Assembly (NCBI RefSeq): GCF_016861695.1
Contig: NZ_BOLP01000020.1
Location: 1-56,030 of the forward strand
Reading direction: 5' to 3'
Source of the DNA: Levilactobacillus andaensis
GTDB taxonomy: Bacteria > Bacillota > Bacilli > Lactobacillales > Lactobacillaceae
Length of the DNA stretch: 56,030 bases
Shown here in pieces: positions 8,573-17,617 of the stretch. The number at the start of each line of letters is the position of its first letter. Position 1 is the first letter of the stretch. Under the pieces are notes generated by a model. It was given only the letters and a program-made list of their open reading frames with translations. It made no database searches and was not told where the DNA came from. Both the position numbers and the translations under genes were made by a program.

Positions 8573-9274
8573 GTGAGCTCACCGATTTATATTCAAATTC
8601 ATAATGACATTAAACGCGCAATTGAGGCTGGAAAGTGGGCGGTTGGCGACCGAATTCCGTCCGAACGAGAACTGTCGCGAGATTTTGATGTGAGTCGGAT
8701 GACGTTGCGGCAAGCCATTCAAACCTTAGTTGACGAAGGGATTCTAGAACGTCAAGTCGGGTCTGGGACTTATGTTGCCAACCAGAAGGTCCAAGAAAAG
8801 ATGTCTGGGGTTACTAGCTTTACCGAATTGATGTTGAATCAAGGTAAGGTGCCAACCAGTAAGACCATTTCGTATCACGTGATGAGTCCTTCTTTGAGTG
8901 AGGCCGAAAAGCTGAAATTGAAGGAAGACGACCAGGTCTTACGAATGGAACGGATTCGTTATGGCGATGATGTGCCGATTTGTTTTGAAGTGGCCACCGT
9001 GCCGGAAAGCTTAGTCGATGGGTTGAGCAAGAAGGAAGTTACGAGCTCACTCTACCGGGCATTGGAAGATAAAAAGAAGTTAACGCCAGGCAAGGCCCAA
9101 CAAACGGTTTCCGCCATGTCTGCTTCCGAACGGATCGCCGAATACTTAAATATTAAGCGGGGCGATGCCATTTTACGGTTGCGGCAGGTGACAGCGTTAC
9201 AGGATGGGACGCCGTTTGAATACGTCCGGACCCAATACGTTGGGGAACGTTTTGAGTTCTATCTGGAAAAATAG
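8573..9274 (+). CDS. GntR/HutC-family transcriptional regulator, probable NagR
   Basis: About 233 residues. An N-terminal winged helix (PIYIQIHNDIKRAIEAG..., then RELSRDFDVSRMTLRQAIQ) is followed by a UTRA effector domain (from about residue 85). The architecture and the position after nagA match NagR/YvoA, the GlcNAc-6-P or GlcN-6-P-responsive repressor of amino-sugar genes. Start choice is uncertain: GTG 8573 gives the conserved MSSPIYIQ N terminus, but GAGAAGGGA is closer to TTG 8564, which would add three residues. Confidence 0.85.
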   Translation: MSSPIYIQIHNDIKRAIEAGKWAVGDRIPSERELSRDFDVSRMTLRQAIQTLVDEGILERQVGSGTYVANQKVQEKMSGVTSFTELMLNQGKVPTSKTISYHVMSPSLSEAEKLKLKEDDQVLRMERIRYGDDVPICFEVATVPESLVDGLSKKEVTSSLYRALEDKKKLTPGKAQQTVSAMSASERIAEYLNIKRGDAILRLRQVTALQDGTPFEYVRTQYVGERFEFYLEK

Positions 9275-9279
9275 CTAAA

Positions 9280-9326
9280 AAGTGCCTCACACGTGGAATC
9301 AAGGATTCCAGCTGTGGGGCACTTCT
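9280..9326 (+). terminator. Terminator-like hairpin after the GntR gene
   Basis: A 12-bp outer stem (9280-9291 with 9313-9324) and a 6-bp inner stem (GGAATC/GATTCC). The T run is short and interrupted. Confidence 0.7.
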
Positions 9327-9345
9327 TGTAAACGTGGTGATAAAG

Positions 9346-9849
9346 ATGTTTCATATTCGATTTGCACAACCGGGTGATGACTTTGCGGCCGTTGCCCAGC
9401 TTTACTTAACAACTTGGCGAGAAACGTATCGGCCATGGTTGCCGGCTACCTGGTTAGCCAAAATGACAACGGCGGCCTGGCATCCTGAACGGAATTGGCG
9501 CCAGACACTACTAGCGTTTGAAGGTGAACAACTTGTTGGCGTGTGCGCCTTTGGTCCCGCCCGTGACACAAATTTCACCGGGTGGGGTGAGCTCAGGTCG
9601 ATCTACCTCTTAGCCAGTGTTCAGCATCAGGGTCTGGGACGTGATTTGGTCACGCAGGCGCGAGCCACGTTACAGCAGACAGGGTTTCACAAAGTCATGC
9701 TGTGGGTCTTGGCCGAAAATACGCCGGCTCAGCAGTTTTATCAGCGGCTGGGGTTCCGGGAAACAACGATTCGAAAGACACAGGGAATCATCCACGAGAT
9801 CGCGTACGTTTGGCCTGCTGACGGACGAGCCGCAGGTAGTGGGGAATAA
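9346..9849 (+). CDS. GNAT-family N-acetyltransferase
   Basis: 167 residues with the GNAT fold: N-terminal IRFAQPGDDFAAVAQLY, an acetyl-CoA-binding segment around LASVQHQGLGRDLV (the Q/RxxGxG/A-type motif), and the C-terminal AQQFYQRLGFRE typical of the family. ATG 9346 is taken as start; GTG 9334 in frame is an alternative. Its last 62 nt overlap the 3' end of the convergent glycosyltransferase gene. The substrate cannot be told. Confidence 0.88.
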   Translation: MFHIRFAQPGDDFAAVAQLYLTTWRETYRPWLPATWLAKMTTAAWHPERNWRQTLLAFEGEQLVGVCAFGPARDTNFTGWGELRSIYLLASVQHQGLGRDLVTQARATLQQTGFHKVMLWVLAENTPAQQFYQRLGFRETTIRKTQGIIHEIAYVWPADGRAAGSGE

Positions 9850-10531
9850 CCGCGATGCGTTTGAGGCGCTTGGGCTCCTTCACAGTCCGGTAGAACCATT
9901 CTAAATGGTGGTCTTGCCAAAATTGGGGTGCCCGATCGACGGCGCCAGCGAGGACGTCGAAACTACCGCCGACACCCATCCACAAGCCCTTCGTGACGTG
10001 ACGATGAGCCCGAATGAATTCTTCTTGTTTGGGAAAGCCCAACGCGGCGAAGACCATGTCTGGTTGGGTCCGTTGGATATCACGGACGACTTCAATGTCG
10101 TCTTGGAAGTAGCCGTCATGGAGACCAACGATGTTGAGCCCGGGATACTGCTGCGGGAGCAATGTCCGTAACTGGTCGATCACGGCTGGCTTGGCACCGA
10201 CGAAATAGGCAGAACGGTGTTGGTCACTTCCCCATTTGAGGAGGGCCTGTAAGGTATCAAATCCTGTGATTCGTTCGGGGAGTGGTTGTTTTAAGATTTT
10301 AGCGCCGTCGAGAATACCAATGCCATCGGGCGTGATGAAGTCGGCGTCCTGTAGCAAGGCGTGGTAGTCCTCATGGCTGTGCGCGTACATGACGATCTCG
10401 GGGTTAGCGGTGACAACGAATGTTGAGTGGCCTTGTGTGATTCGTTCCTGCAAGACGGTCGTGAATTTGGCCGCCGTTGTCTTAACGAAGGGGATGCCCA
10501 GGACCGTAACGGTCGGAAATGTGGATTGCAT
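9788..10531 (-). CDS. tagA: WecG/TagA/CpsF-family glycosyltransferase
   Basis: 247 residues. The family transfers N-acetylmannosamine to undecaprenyl-PP-GlcNAc in wall teichoic acid linkage-unit synthesis, at the inner membrane face. Motifs: VVTANPEIVMYA, then DADFITPDGIGI with the conserved Asp, and FAALGFPKQEEFI. It starts at 10531 behind a GAAAGGAG site. It is convergent with, and overlaps, the acetyltransferase gene. No other teichoic acid genes are adjacent, so the exact sugar is inferred from the family. Confidence 0.9.
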   Translation of the reverse strand: MQSTFPTVTVLGIPFVKTTAAKFTTVLQERITQGHSTFVVTANPEIVMYAHSHEDYHALLQDADFITPDGIGILDGAKILKQPLPERITGFDTLQALLKWGSDQHRSAYFVGAKPAVIDQLRTLLPQQYPGLNIVGLHDGYFQDDIEVVRDIQRTQPDMVFAALGFPKQEEFIRAHRHVTKGLWMGVGGSFDVLAGAVDRAPQFWQDHHLEWFYRTVKEPKRLKRIAVIPHYLRLVRQQAKRTRSRG

Positions 10532-10593
10532 AGGTGACTCCTTTCGAGATAGTCACGCAGACTAATTAAGCCAGCGCGACTGTGTGAATAATC

Positions 10594-10623
10594 TATGACG
10601 CTCTACGCGTTTCATGCTAAAAT
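10594..10623 (+). promoter_or_regulatory. Extended -10 promoter upstream of pncB
   Basis: TATGAC (10594-10599), then TG (10615-10616) and TAAAAT (10618-10623). The leader of about 140 nt contains a small hairpin (GGCTA/TAGCC near 10670-10683). Confidence 0.5.
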
Positions 10624-10773
10624 AAGTCTATTGGTATCCATTTCACGGTTGATTAAACCAACGATAGCGGCTAGCAATAGCCCCGTTATAAGGACACCAA
10701 ACGTTTAGTAACTGATTGGAAATACTAACTTTTTTAGAACATATTTGAAAACCAGCTAAGGGAGTAACTCATT

Positions 10774-12240
10774 ATGACTAATTTGTATCCTGATGACAGT
10801 TTCACTCTGCACACGGATGCGTACCAGATCAATATGATTCAAACCTATTTTGAAGAAAAAATTGCGGACAAGCACGCCGTATTTGAAGTGTTTTTCCGGG
10901 ACATGCCGTTTCACAACGGTTATGCCGTTTTTGCTGGCTTGGAGCACATTGTTCATTATATCCAAAATCTTCATTTTTCCCAAACCGATATTGAATATTT
11001 ACGAGAAGCTGAAGATTATTCGGAAGATTTCTTAGATTACTTAGCCAATTTTAAATTCCGGGGCTCGATTCGTTCCGCGGTTGAAGGGGAACTGGTCTAC
11101 GCGCACGAACCCCTCTTACAGGTTGAAGGTCCGTTAGCCGACTGTCAACTGGTTGAAACGGCCATTTTAAACATTATTAACTATCAAACGTTGATTGCCA
11201 CCAAGGCCGCTCGGATTCGCTCCGTTGCCGGGGATGACGCTCTCATGGAATTTGGAACACGGCGGGCACAGGAATTTGATGCCGCTATCTGGGGAACCAG
11301 AGCTGCTTACATCGGTGGGTTCGATGCCACCTCGAATGTCCGTGCCGGAAAGGTCTTTGGGATTCCTATCAGTGGGACCCATGCCCATGCGCTGGTTCAG
11401 GCCTATGGCGATGATTACCAAGCCTTCAAGGCTTACGCGGAAACTCACCACGATTGTGTGTTCCTAGTTGATACCTACGATACCTTGCGTAGTGGGGTGC
11501 CGAATGCCATTAAGGTGGCCAAGGAACTTGGCGATAAGATCAACTTCCAAGGGGTCCGCATCGATTCTGGTGATATGGCCTACCTGTCCAAACGGGTACG
11601 GCAAAAGCTGGATGAAGCTGGCTTCCCGAACGCTAAGATTTATGCGTCAAACGACTTGGATGAAAAGACGATTCAAAGTCTGAAGATGCAGGACGCCAAG
11701 ATCGATGTTTGGGGAATCGGGACTAAGCTGATCACGGCCTTTGACCAACCCGCTTTGGGGGCCGTCTACAAGATGGTCGCCATTGAAAATAATGCGGGTA
11801 AGATGCAAGGCACGATTAAGCTGTCGAACAATGCCGAAAAGGTGACGACACCAGGCAAGAAACAAGTTTGGCGGATTACTAAGAAGGCGGATGGCAAGAC
11901 CGAAGGGGACTACGTGACGTTGATCGATGAAGATCCCCGCAATGAGGAGTCCATCTTCATGTTCCATCCGAGCTATACTTACATCAATAAGACGGTCAAT
12001 GACTTTAATGCCCGACCAATCTTACAATCTATCTTTGAAGAGGGTCAGCTAGTCTACAAGCTGCCAACTCTCTCCGCCGTACGGGATCGTGCGCGGGGGG
12101 CGTTAGCCAATCTGTGGCCAGAATACAAGCGGGACTTGAATCCACAGAAGTATCCGGTCGATCTGTCACAAGATTGCTGGGACCACAAGATGGCCATCAT
12201 CAAGGATATTCACGCTTACGTGCAAAAGATGCCCGAATAG
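10774..12240 (+). CDS. pncB: Nicotinate phosphoribosyltransferase
   Basis: 488 residues. It makes nicotinate mononucleotide from nicotinate and PRPP, the entry step of the Preiss-Handler NAD salvage route. The N terminus LHTDAYQINM and the core GTRRAQ, GFDATSNV and GIPISGTHAHA (the regulatory/catalytic His region) are diagnostic; VDTYDT and GVRIDSGD follow. The start ATG 10774 follows AAGGGAG. nadE begins 30 nt after its stop, so pncB-nadE form a salvage operon, in keeping with niacin auxotrophy of many lactobacilli. Confidence 0.95.
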   Translation: MTNLYPDDSFTLHTDAYQINMIQTYFEEKIADKHAVFEVFFRDMPFHNGYAVFAGLEHIVHYIQNLHFSQTDIEYLREAEDYSEDFLDYLANFKFRGSIRSAVEGELVYAHEPLLQVEGPLADCQLVETAILNIINYQTLIATKAARIRSVAGDDALMEFGTRRAQEFDAAIWGTRAAYIGGFDATSNVRAGKVFGIPISGTHAHALVQAYGDDYQAFKAYAETHHDCVFLVDTYDTLRSGVPNAIKVAKELGDKINFQGVRIDSGDMAYLSKRVRQKLDEAGFPNAKIYASNDLDEKTIQSLKMQDAKIDVWGIGTKLITAFDQPALGAVYKMVAIENNAGKMQGTIKLSNNAEKVTTPGKKQVWRITKKADGKTEGDYVTLIDEDPRNEESIFMFHPSYTYINKTVNDFNARPILQSIFEEGQLVYKLPTLSAVRDRARGALANLWPEYKRDLNPQKYPVDLSQDCWDHKMAIIKDIHAYVQKMPE

Positions 12241-12269
12241 TCGAGCAAAAATATTAGGGGGCAGGTAAC

Positions 12270-13100
12270 ATGCGTGCGATGCAAAAAGAGATTATTGAAG
12301 CTTTAAGGGTGCAACCATCCATTGATCCCGCGACTGAAGTTCGGCGCAGCGTCGACTTTCTCAAGGATTATTTAAAGCACTATGACTTTATGAAGACGTT
12401 AGTATTAGGGATTTCTGGTGGCCAGGATTCCACGTTGAGTGGGATTCTGTGTGAAAAGGCCGTGACCGAGCTGCGACAGGAGACTGGCGACAGTGAGTAC
12501 CGGTTCATCGCCGTTCGCTTGCCTTACGGTGAACAGGCCGATGAAGACGATGCTATGATGGCGATTGACTTCATGGGCGCTGACGAGGTCGAACGCGTCA
12601 ACATTCAACCCGCAACGGATGCCATGATGGCAGCTGTGAGCGCCAACGATGAGACCGTGAGTGATTTCAACAAAGGTAATATCAAGGCTCGTCAGCGCAT
12701 GATTGCGCAGTACGCCATTGCGGGTGCCCGTAACGGGGCCGTTGTGGGCACTGACCATGCGGCTGAAGCAGTTACTGGTTTCTATACCAAATATGGGGAT
12801 GGCGCCACGGATATTTGCCCAATTTGGCGGTTAGATAAGCGTCAAGGTGCGGCAATGCTGTCCCTACTGGGTGCGCCAGAACACCTATACAAGAAGGTCC
12901 CAACGGCTGATCTAGAAGATGACCGGCCAGCTTTGCCCGATGAGGCGGCCTTAGGTGTCCGTTACGATGACATCGATGACTACTTAGAGGGTAAAACAGT
13001 TAGTGATCACGCTGCGGAAGTCATTGAAGGTTGGTACCGTAAGACCGCGCACAAGCGGCACTTACCGGTCAACGTTTACGATACTTTCTGGCGCGAATAA
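12270..13100 (+). CDS. nadE: NH3-dependent NAD(+) synthetase
   Basis: 276 residues. It amidates deamido-NAD to NAD with ATP and ammonia. The PP-loop SGGQDS is at residues 49-54, [15 protein letters not shown] and [12 protein letters not shown] follow, and [18 protein letters not shown] is the conserved late segment. No glutaminase domain is present, so it is the short ammonia-dependent form. It starts at ATG 12270 behind an AGGGGGCAGG site and is co-transcribed with pncB and the unknown gene 18 nt downstream. Confidence 0.95.
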   Translation: MRAMQKEIIEALRVQPSIDPATEVRRSVDFLKDYLKHYDFMKTLVLGISGGQDSTLSGILCEKAVTELRQETGDSEYRFIAVRLPYGEQADEDDAMMAIDFMGADEVERVNIQPATDAMMAAVSANDETVSDFNKGNIKARQRMIAQYAIAGARNGAVVGTDHAAEAVTGFYTKYGDGATDICPIWRLDKRQGAAMLSLLGAPEHLYKKVPTADLEDDRPALPDEAALGVRYDDIDDYLEGKTVSDHAAEVIEGWYRKTAHKRHLPVNVYDTFWRE

Positions 13101-13118
13101 GTTTTGGAGGAAGCAACT

Positions 13119-13583
13119 ATGCAGAAAAATCATGTACGAAAGAATAAAACACAAAAGAATAATATGACCGGTTACATCCAGATTCTCTCTGGCGTCTTAC
13201 AGGGAACAGAAGAGGGTGCTGGTCAAATGAATGCCGACTTTGAAACGTTACGGCAGGCTATCGACGATGAAAAAGTCAGCGAACTTTCTCAAGTCGACTT
13301 ACAAAAGATTGCGGACAACTTCCAACGGGGCACGGATGCTTATGAAGCTAATTTAAATAAGCTCGAACAAGCCGATGCACCGGTTCGTGTCCTGGGTAAG
13401 CACAAGTCATTAGTGGCTGCTTACCGGACTTACGTCGAAGCTTGTCAATCCATGACCGACAGCATCGATGTTGAACACCAAGCCGTTGACCAAACGGTAT
13501 TCGATACGGCGGAAAAGACGCAAGAAAACGCAATGGAAAAAGTGACCGCTAACACGCAGCGGATTATGAACAGTCCGATGTAA
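13119..13583 (+). CDS. Unknown helical protein, third gene of the NAD salvage operon
   Basis: 154 residues, not recognised. ATG 13119 follows GGAGGAAG. The protein is soluble, rich in Gln, Glu, Asp and Lys, and reads as a series of amphipathic helices. The N terminus is basic and Asn-rich (KNHVRKNKTQKNNMTGYIQ). No cysteine-based or nucleotide-binding motif is visible. It follows nadE by 18 nt and is closed by a terminator, so it is probably co-transcribed with pncB-nadE. A role in NAD metabolism is only suggested by position. Confidence 0.75.
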   Translation: MQKNHVRKNKTQKNNMTGYIQILSGVLQGTEEGAGQMNADFETLRQAIDDEKVSELSQVDLQKIADNFQRGTDAYEANLNKLEQADAPVRVLGKHKSLVAAYRTYVEACQSMTDSIDVEHQAVDQTVFDTAEKTQENAMEKVTANTQRIMNSPM

Positions 13584-13604
13584 TCGTGATCATCGTTCCA
13601 ATAA

Positions 13605-13652
13605 GAAGCTGTGCAACTAGTCCCCATTGGTACTGGTCGCGCAGCTTCTTTT
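13605..13652 (+). terminator. Rho-independent terminator of the pncB operon
   Basis: A 10-bp stem (GAAGCTGTGC at 13605-13614 with 13639-13648, one G-T pair), a 24-nt loop and a short T run. Confidence 0.75.
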
Positions 13653-13693
13653 GCCCCTAGATGGGCTGTGAAAAAATCAGACCAGACCTCAGC

Positions 13694-13730
13694 GTACCGC
13701 CAACGGTTGCGGTACCTATCATGGTATAAT
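13694..13730 (+). promoter_or_regulatory. Extended -10 promoter and palindrome upstream of tex
   Basis: TGG plus TATAAT (13722-13730) is an extended -10. The inverted repeat GTACCGC/GCGGTAC (13694-13700 and 13709-13715) covers the -35 zone and could bind a regulator. The transcript would have a leader of about 140 nt. Confidence 0.5.
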
Positions 13731-13874
13731 GCACGTATGAGTTAAACCTAATTGGTTGGTGAGACTGGCTAAACGTGCTGACAAGGTGGGCGTTAGAACC
13801 AGTAGTTAAAATCATCGTTTAGTCGGTCATTACGAATCAATCACCAGCAATAAATTTGATAATGGAGGGGTTGC

Positions 13875-16067
13875 ATGGCAACACAGAGCGAAACGAAAAT
13901 GAGTGACTTAGCACAACCAGTTCATCAAAGCCTAAGCCAGTACCGTGTTCAGCAGATTCAGGCCGTGTTGACCCTGTTGGATGAAGGAAATACGGTGCCA
14001 TTTATTGCCCGGTATCGTAAGGAACGTACCGGGTCACTAGATGAAGTTGCCATTCGAGATATCGAGGATGAAGCCCATCGCCTAACGAAGCTGAATCAGC
14101 GGCGAGCAGAGGTCCTCAAAATCATTCAGGAACAAGGCAAATTGACACCAGCACTCCAGCAAAACTTGGCGCACGCCACGGTGCTACAGCAGGTGGAGGA
14201 CCTTTACTTACCCTATAAGCAGAAGCGACGGACCAAGGCCACAATTGCCCGGGAAAAGGGTCTGGCACCGCTCGCTAATTGGTTGCTCCATTTTCCAGCG
14301 ACCGGTTTGACGGCTAAGGCACAGACCTTTGTCGACCCAGCCAAGGAGTTGCCCGATGTGGCGGCTGTTTGGGACGGTGTTCACGAAATTCTTGCCGAAA
14401 CGTTCAGTGAGCAGGCGGCCTTTCGTGAGTGGATTCGGCATTACACGTGGCAACACGGTGAGCTGACTAGTAAGCTAAAGCGGGGTGCGGCTGATAACGA
14501 TGAGCAGCAAGTCTATGCGACCTACTATGATTTTCAGCAGGCGTTGAAGCAATTGCCACCTTACCGCGTCTTGGCATTGAACCGTGGTGAACGTGAAAAA
14601 ATCTTGACCGTTAGCCTGACCGTTGATACGGCATCGATCCTACAATATGGGCATTTTCGACTAGTGGGTCAGCACAAGGGCCCAGCTGTTGCCAAGATTG
14701 AAGCCGCCTTTGCCGATGCTTACAAACGATTCCTGGGTCCAGCAATTGAACGAGAATTGCGGCGGCAACTGACGGATAAGGCCAGTGACCACGCCATTCA
14801 GGTCTTCGGGAATAACCTGTATCATCTGCTGATGCAGGCACCCTTGAAGGGCAAAGTCGTGATGGGCTTTGATCCCGCCTACCGAACGGGTTGTAAGCTG
14901 GCTATTATGGACCCGAATGGTCGTTTCCTGGCCAAGCAGGTCATCTACCCGCACAAGCCAGCCAATGCCCAGAAACGGGCCGCGGCGGCGCCAGAATTTA
15001 AACAATTGCTCGAAAAATACCACGTTGAAATGATTGCAATCGGCAACGGGACCGCTAGTCGGGAATCCGAGGAGTTTGTCAGTGATATTTTGAAGACGCT
15101 GGATCATCCCGTCTATTACGTACTGGTCAATGAAGCCGGTGCCTCGGTCTATTCGGCCAGTGCGAATGCCCGTGCCGAGTTTGCCGATTTTCACGTTGAA
15201 GAACGGTCCGCCGTCAGCATTGGTCGGCGGTTGCAGGACCCTCTCGCTGAGTTGATCAAGATCGACCCCAAAGCCGTGGGTGTCGGGCAATACCAACACG
15301 ACGTCCCCGAAAAGGCACTGGACGAGCAACTAGACCGCGTTGTTGAGACGGCGGTCAATCAAGTTGGGGTCAATGTGAACACGGCCAGTCCAGAGTTGCT
15401 CACACATATTTCTGGTTTGACGGCGACGACCGCTCAGAATATCGTGACCTATCGGAATGAAAATGGGGCGTTCAATAGCCGCAAAGACTTGCAGCAGGTG
15501 CCGCGCTTAGGGCCCAAAGCGTATCAACAGGCCGTGGGTTTCTTACGCATCATTGGTGGGACCGAGCCATTGGATAATACGGACATTCATCCGGAAAGTT
15601 ATCCAGCGGCCCGGCAGCTCTTAAAGACGTTGGATGAGCAGCAGGGCATCGGAACGCCGAAATTACAGCAACAACTCGCTCAACTCAACCAGCAACAGTG
15701 GGCGGAACGGCTACAGGTGGGGACCGCAACTTTGGCTGATATTCTGGATGGTCTGAAGAAACCTGGTCGTGACCTACGAGAGACCATGCCAGCGCCGTTA
15801 TTACGGCAGGATGTCTTGACCATGGCCGACGTGAAGCCGGGGATGGAACTACAAGGAACCGTCCGTAACGTGGTCGACTTCGGGGCCTTTGTGGATATTG
15901 GCGTGAAACAGGATGGCCTGGTCCACATTTCGCAATTGGCCGACCATTACGTTAGTGACCCCAGCACGGTCGTGACCATCGGTGATGTCGTGACGGTTTG
16001 GGTGCTGAGTGTCGACGAGAATCGGCAACGCATTCAACTGACGATGCGAGCTGACCACCATGACTGA
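13875..16067 (+). CDS. tex: Tex-family S1 RNA-binding protein
   Basis: 730 residues. Tex/YqgF-type proteins bind RNA, act around transcription and are broadly conserved. Features in order: the N-terminal NTVPFIARYRKERTGSLDE signature, a YqgF-like RNase H fold around GFDPAYRTGCKLAIMD, helix-hairpin-helix motifs around VNVNTASPELLTHISGL and FNSRKDLQQVPRLGPKAY, and a C-terminal S1 domain (VKPGMELQGTVRNVVDFGAFVDIG). It starts at ATG 13875 after GGAGGGG. Its stop overlaps the start of the sprT gene by 8 nt. Confidence 0.94.
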   Translation: MATQSETKMSDLAQPVHQSLSQYRVQQIQAVLTLLDEGNTVPFIARYRKERTGSLDEVAIRDIEDEAHRLTKLNQRRAEVLKIIQEQGKLTPALQQNLAHATVLQQVEDLYLPYKQKRRTKATIAREKGLAPLANWLLHFPATGLTAKAQTFVDPAKELPDVAAVWDGVHEILAETFSEQAAFREWIRHYTWQHGELTSKLKRGAADNDEQQVYATYYDFQQALKQLPPYRVLALNRGEREKILTVSLTVDTASILQYGHFRLVGQHKGPAVAKIEAAFADAYKRFLGPAIERELRRQLTDKASDHAIQVFGNNLYHLLMQAPLKGKVVMGFDPAYRTGCKLAIMDPNGRFLAKQVIYPHKPANAQKRAAAAPEFKQLLEKYHVEMIAIGNGTASRESEEFVSDILKTLDHPVYYVLVNEAGASVYSASANARAEFADFHVEERSAVSIGRRLQDPLAELIKIDPKAVGVGQYQHDVPEKALDEQLDRVVETAVNQVGVNVNTASPELLTHISGLTATTAQNIVTYRNENGAFNSRKDLQQVPRLGPKAYQQAVGFLRIIGGTEPLDNTDIHPESYPAARQLLKTLDEQQGIGTPKLQQQLAQLNQQQWAERLQVGTATLADILDGLKKPGRDLRETMPAPLLRQDVLTMADVKPGMELQGTVRNVVDFGAFVDIGVKQDGLVHISQLADHYVSDPSTVVTIGDVVTVWVLSVDENRQRIQLTMRADHHD

Positions 16068-16551
16068 TCAAGAGTTGCAGCGGCTCGTTGAAAAAATCTC
16101 GCAGGAGAGTTTCGGCGTGCCATTTCGCCACCAAGCTACATTTAACGCGCGACTCCGGACCACGGGTGGCCGGTATCGACTCACGGATCACAATATCGAT
16201 ATCAACCCGAAAATGTTGACGGAACACGATCTGGCAACATTAGTGGGGGTCATTAAACATGAACTGTGTCACTACCACTTACACATGGCGGGCCAGTCCG
16301 GTCAGCACAAAACGGCGGCATTTAAAAGGTTACTAAAACGTGTTGGCGGTTTGCGGTATGCGCCGGCACCGGTGAAAGCCAAGTCCCGGGTCCACCAGTG
16401 GCAACTCTACGTCTGTACACATTGCCATCAGCAGTATTACCGGGCGCGGCGAATCGACGTTTCTAAAATGGTGTGTGGTCGTTGTCACGGTCGCCTGCAA
16501 TGGCAGAAGACCGTGATCGCAACGACGCGACCAGCAACGACTAGGAGGTAA
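16060..16551 (+). CDS. SprT-family metalloprotein-like protein
   Basis: 163 residues. The SprT domain carries the zinc metalloprotease-type motif HELCHYHLH at about residues 67-75, and a C-terminal zinc ribbon is formed by CTHCH and CGRCH (near residues 125 and 146). The start overlaps the tex stop by 8 nt, a conserved tex-sprT arrangement in lactobacilli and bacilli (YdcK/SprTL). The native function is not established; eukaryotic SPRTN proteins repair DNA-protein crosslinks. Confidence 0.88.
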   Translation: MTDQELQRLVEKISQESFGVPFRHQATFNARLRTTGGRYRLTDHNIDINPKMLTEHDLATLVGVIKHELCHYHLHMAGQSGQHKTAAFKRLLKRVGGLRYAPAPVKAKSRVHQWQLYVCTHCHQQYYRARRIDVSKMVCGRCHGRLQWQKTVIATTRPATTRR

Positions 16552-16556
16552 ATAGG

Positions 16557-17438
16557 ATGGGTAAAACAATCATTCGGGTCCCAGCGACCTCAGCAAACTT
16601 GGGACCAGGTATCGATTCGATTGGGGCGGCGTTACATCTATATTTGACCGTGATCATCGAAGAAAAGACGGAAGAATGGCGGGTCAACCACGCTTTAGGC
16701 ACCGAAATTCCCCGTGATGAGAACAACCTGATGGTGCAAACGGCATTGAAGATCAAGCCGGACTTGAAGCCGCACCAATTGACGGTCATGTCGGATATTC
16801 CAGTGTCTCGGGGGCTAGGGAGCTCCACGAGTGCCGTGATCGCCGGTATCAAGATTGCTAACGAATTAGGTGAGCTGAATCTAAGCATTCCAGAGCAGCT
16901 AAACTGGGCTGTGAAATTAGGCGGTGAGCTGGACAACGTTGCCCCCGCATTGATGGGGCAGGCAGCCGTCGCCACAGTCGATGGTGACCAAGCGAATGCC
17001 ATCAAGTTACCTTTGCCCGACCTGCGGGTGCTCGTCTTCATTCCGGGACAGACATTGTTGGCGCAAAAGAGTCGTGAAGCACTGCCCAAGAAGGTTTCAT
17101 TGGCAACGGCGGTTCATGCCAGCAGCGTGGCCAATGTTTTGGTCGCAGCGTTGATGACTAAGGATTGGGACTTGGCTTCGCAAATGATCGAACGTGATGA
17201 ATTTCATGAACAAGCGCGGTCACAGCTGGTTCCTGAACTGAATCTGATTCGGGATGCGGCGCATGAGCTAGGTATTACCGGCACCTATTTGAGTGGTGCC
17301 GGTCCAACCGTCGTGACGTTTGGAACTTCTGCGCAACTGACCTTATTACGGGCCAAGCTAGCAAATGCTGATTTACCGGGCAGTTTGCGGATTTTGGAGC
17401 TTGATCAGGACGGTGCGACTGTCCTTACAGATGCATAA
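16557..17438 (+). CDS. thrB: Homoserine kinase
   Basis: 293 residues, GHMP kinase family. It phosphorylates homoserine for threonine synthesis. The N-terminal VPATSANLGPGIDSIG, the ATP-binding loop PVSRGLGSSTSA (about residues 81-92) and the late GTYLSGAGPTV are the three GHMP motifs. It starts at ATG 16557 behind AGGAGGTAAA, only 5 nt after the sprT stop. thrC and hom are not adjacent, so its place in this operon is unusual. Confidence 0.94.
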   Translation: MGKTIIRVPATSANLGPGIDSIGAALHLYLTVIIEEKTEEWRVNHALGTEIPRDENNLMVQTALKIKPDLKPHQLTVMSDIPVSRGLGSSTSAVIAGIKIANELGELNLSIPEQLNWAVKLGGELDNVAPALMGQAAVATVDGDQANAIKLPLPDLRVLVFIPGQTLLAQKSREALPKKVSLATAVHASSVANVLVAALMTKDWDLASQMIERDEFHEQARSQLVPELNLIRDAAHELGITGTYLSGAGPTVVTFGTSAQLTLLRAKLANADLPGSLRILELDQDGATVLTDA

Positions 17439-17472
17439 ATTTAAATTATTTTGAATTAACTTGCAAAAAATA

Positions 17473-17501
17473 TTGTCAGGTGACGAATCATTTGTTATAC
17501 T
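17473..17501 (+). promoter_or_regulatory. Promoter of tRNA-Leu
   Basis: TTGTCA (17473-17478), a 17-nt spacer, TATACT (17496-17501), 17 nt before the tRNA. Confidence 0.82.
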
Positions 17502-17518
17502 ATTTCTTGTGAGTTAAT

Positions 17519-17603
17519 GCGGCCATGGCGGAATTGGCAGACGCGCAAGATTAAGGATCTTGTCCGGGTAATCCGGGTGGAAGTTCGAATCTTCTTGGCC
17601 GCA
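17519..17603 (+). tRNA. tRNA-Leu (AAG)
   Basis: An 85-nt class II tRNA. Acceptor GCGGCCA pairs with TGGCCGC and the discriminator is A17603. The anticodon stem CAAGA/TCTTG encloses TTAAGGA, so the anticodon is AAG at 17553-17555. A34 implies either A-to-I editing or direct reading of CUN codons. Confidence 0.93.
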
Positions 17604-17617
17604 TCAGAATTTACCGT

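Noticed and set aside
14661..15329. A 222-codon antisense frame inside tex
   Set aside because: It is the shadow of a long GC-moderate gene; no ribosome site, no domain, and tex itself is intact.
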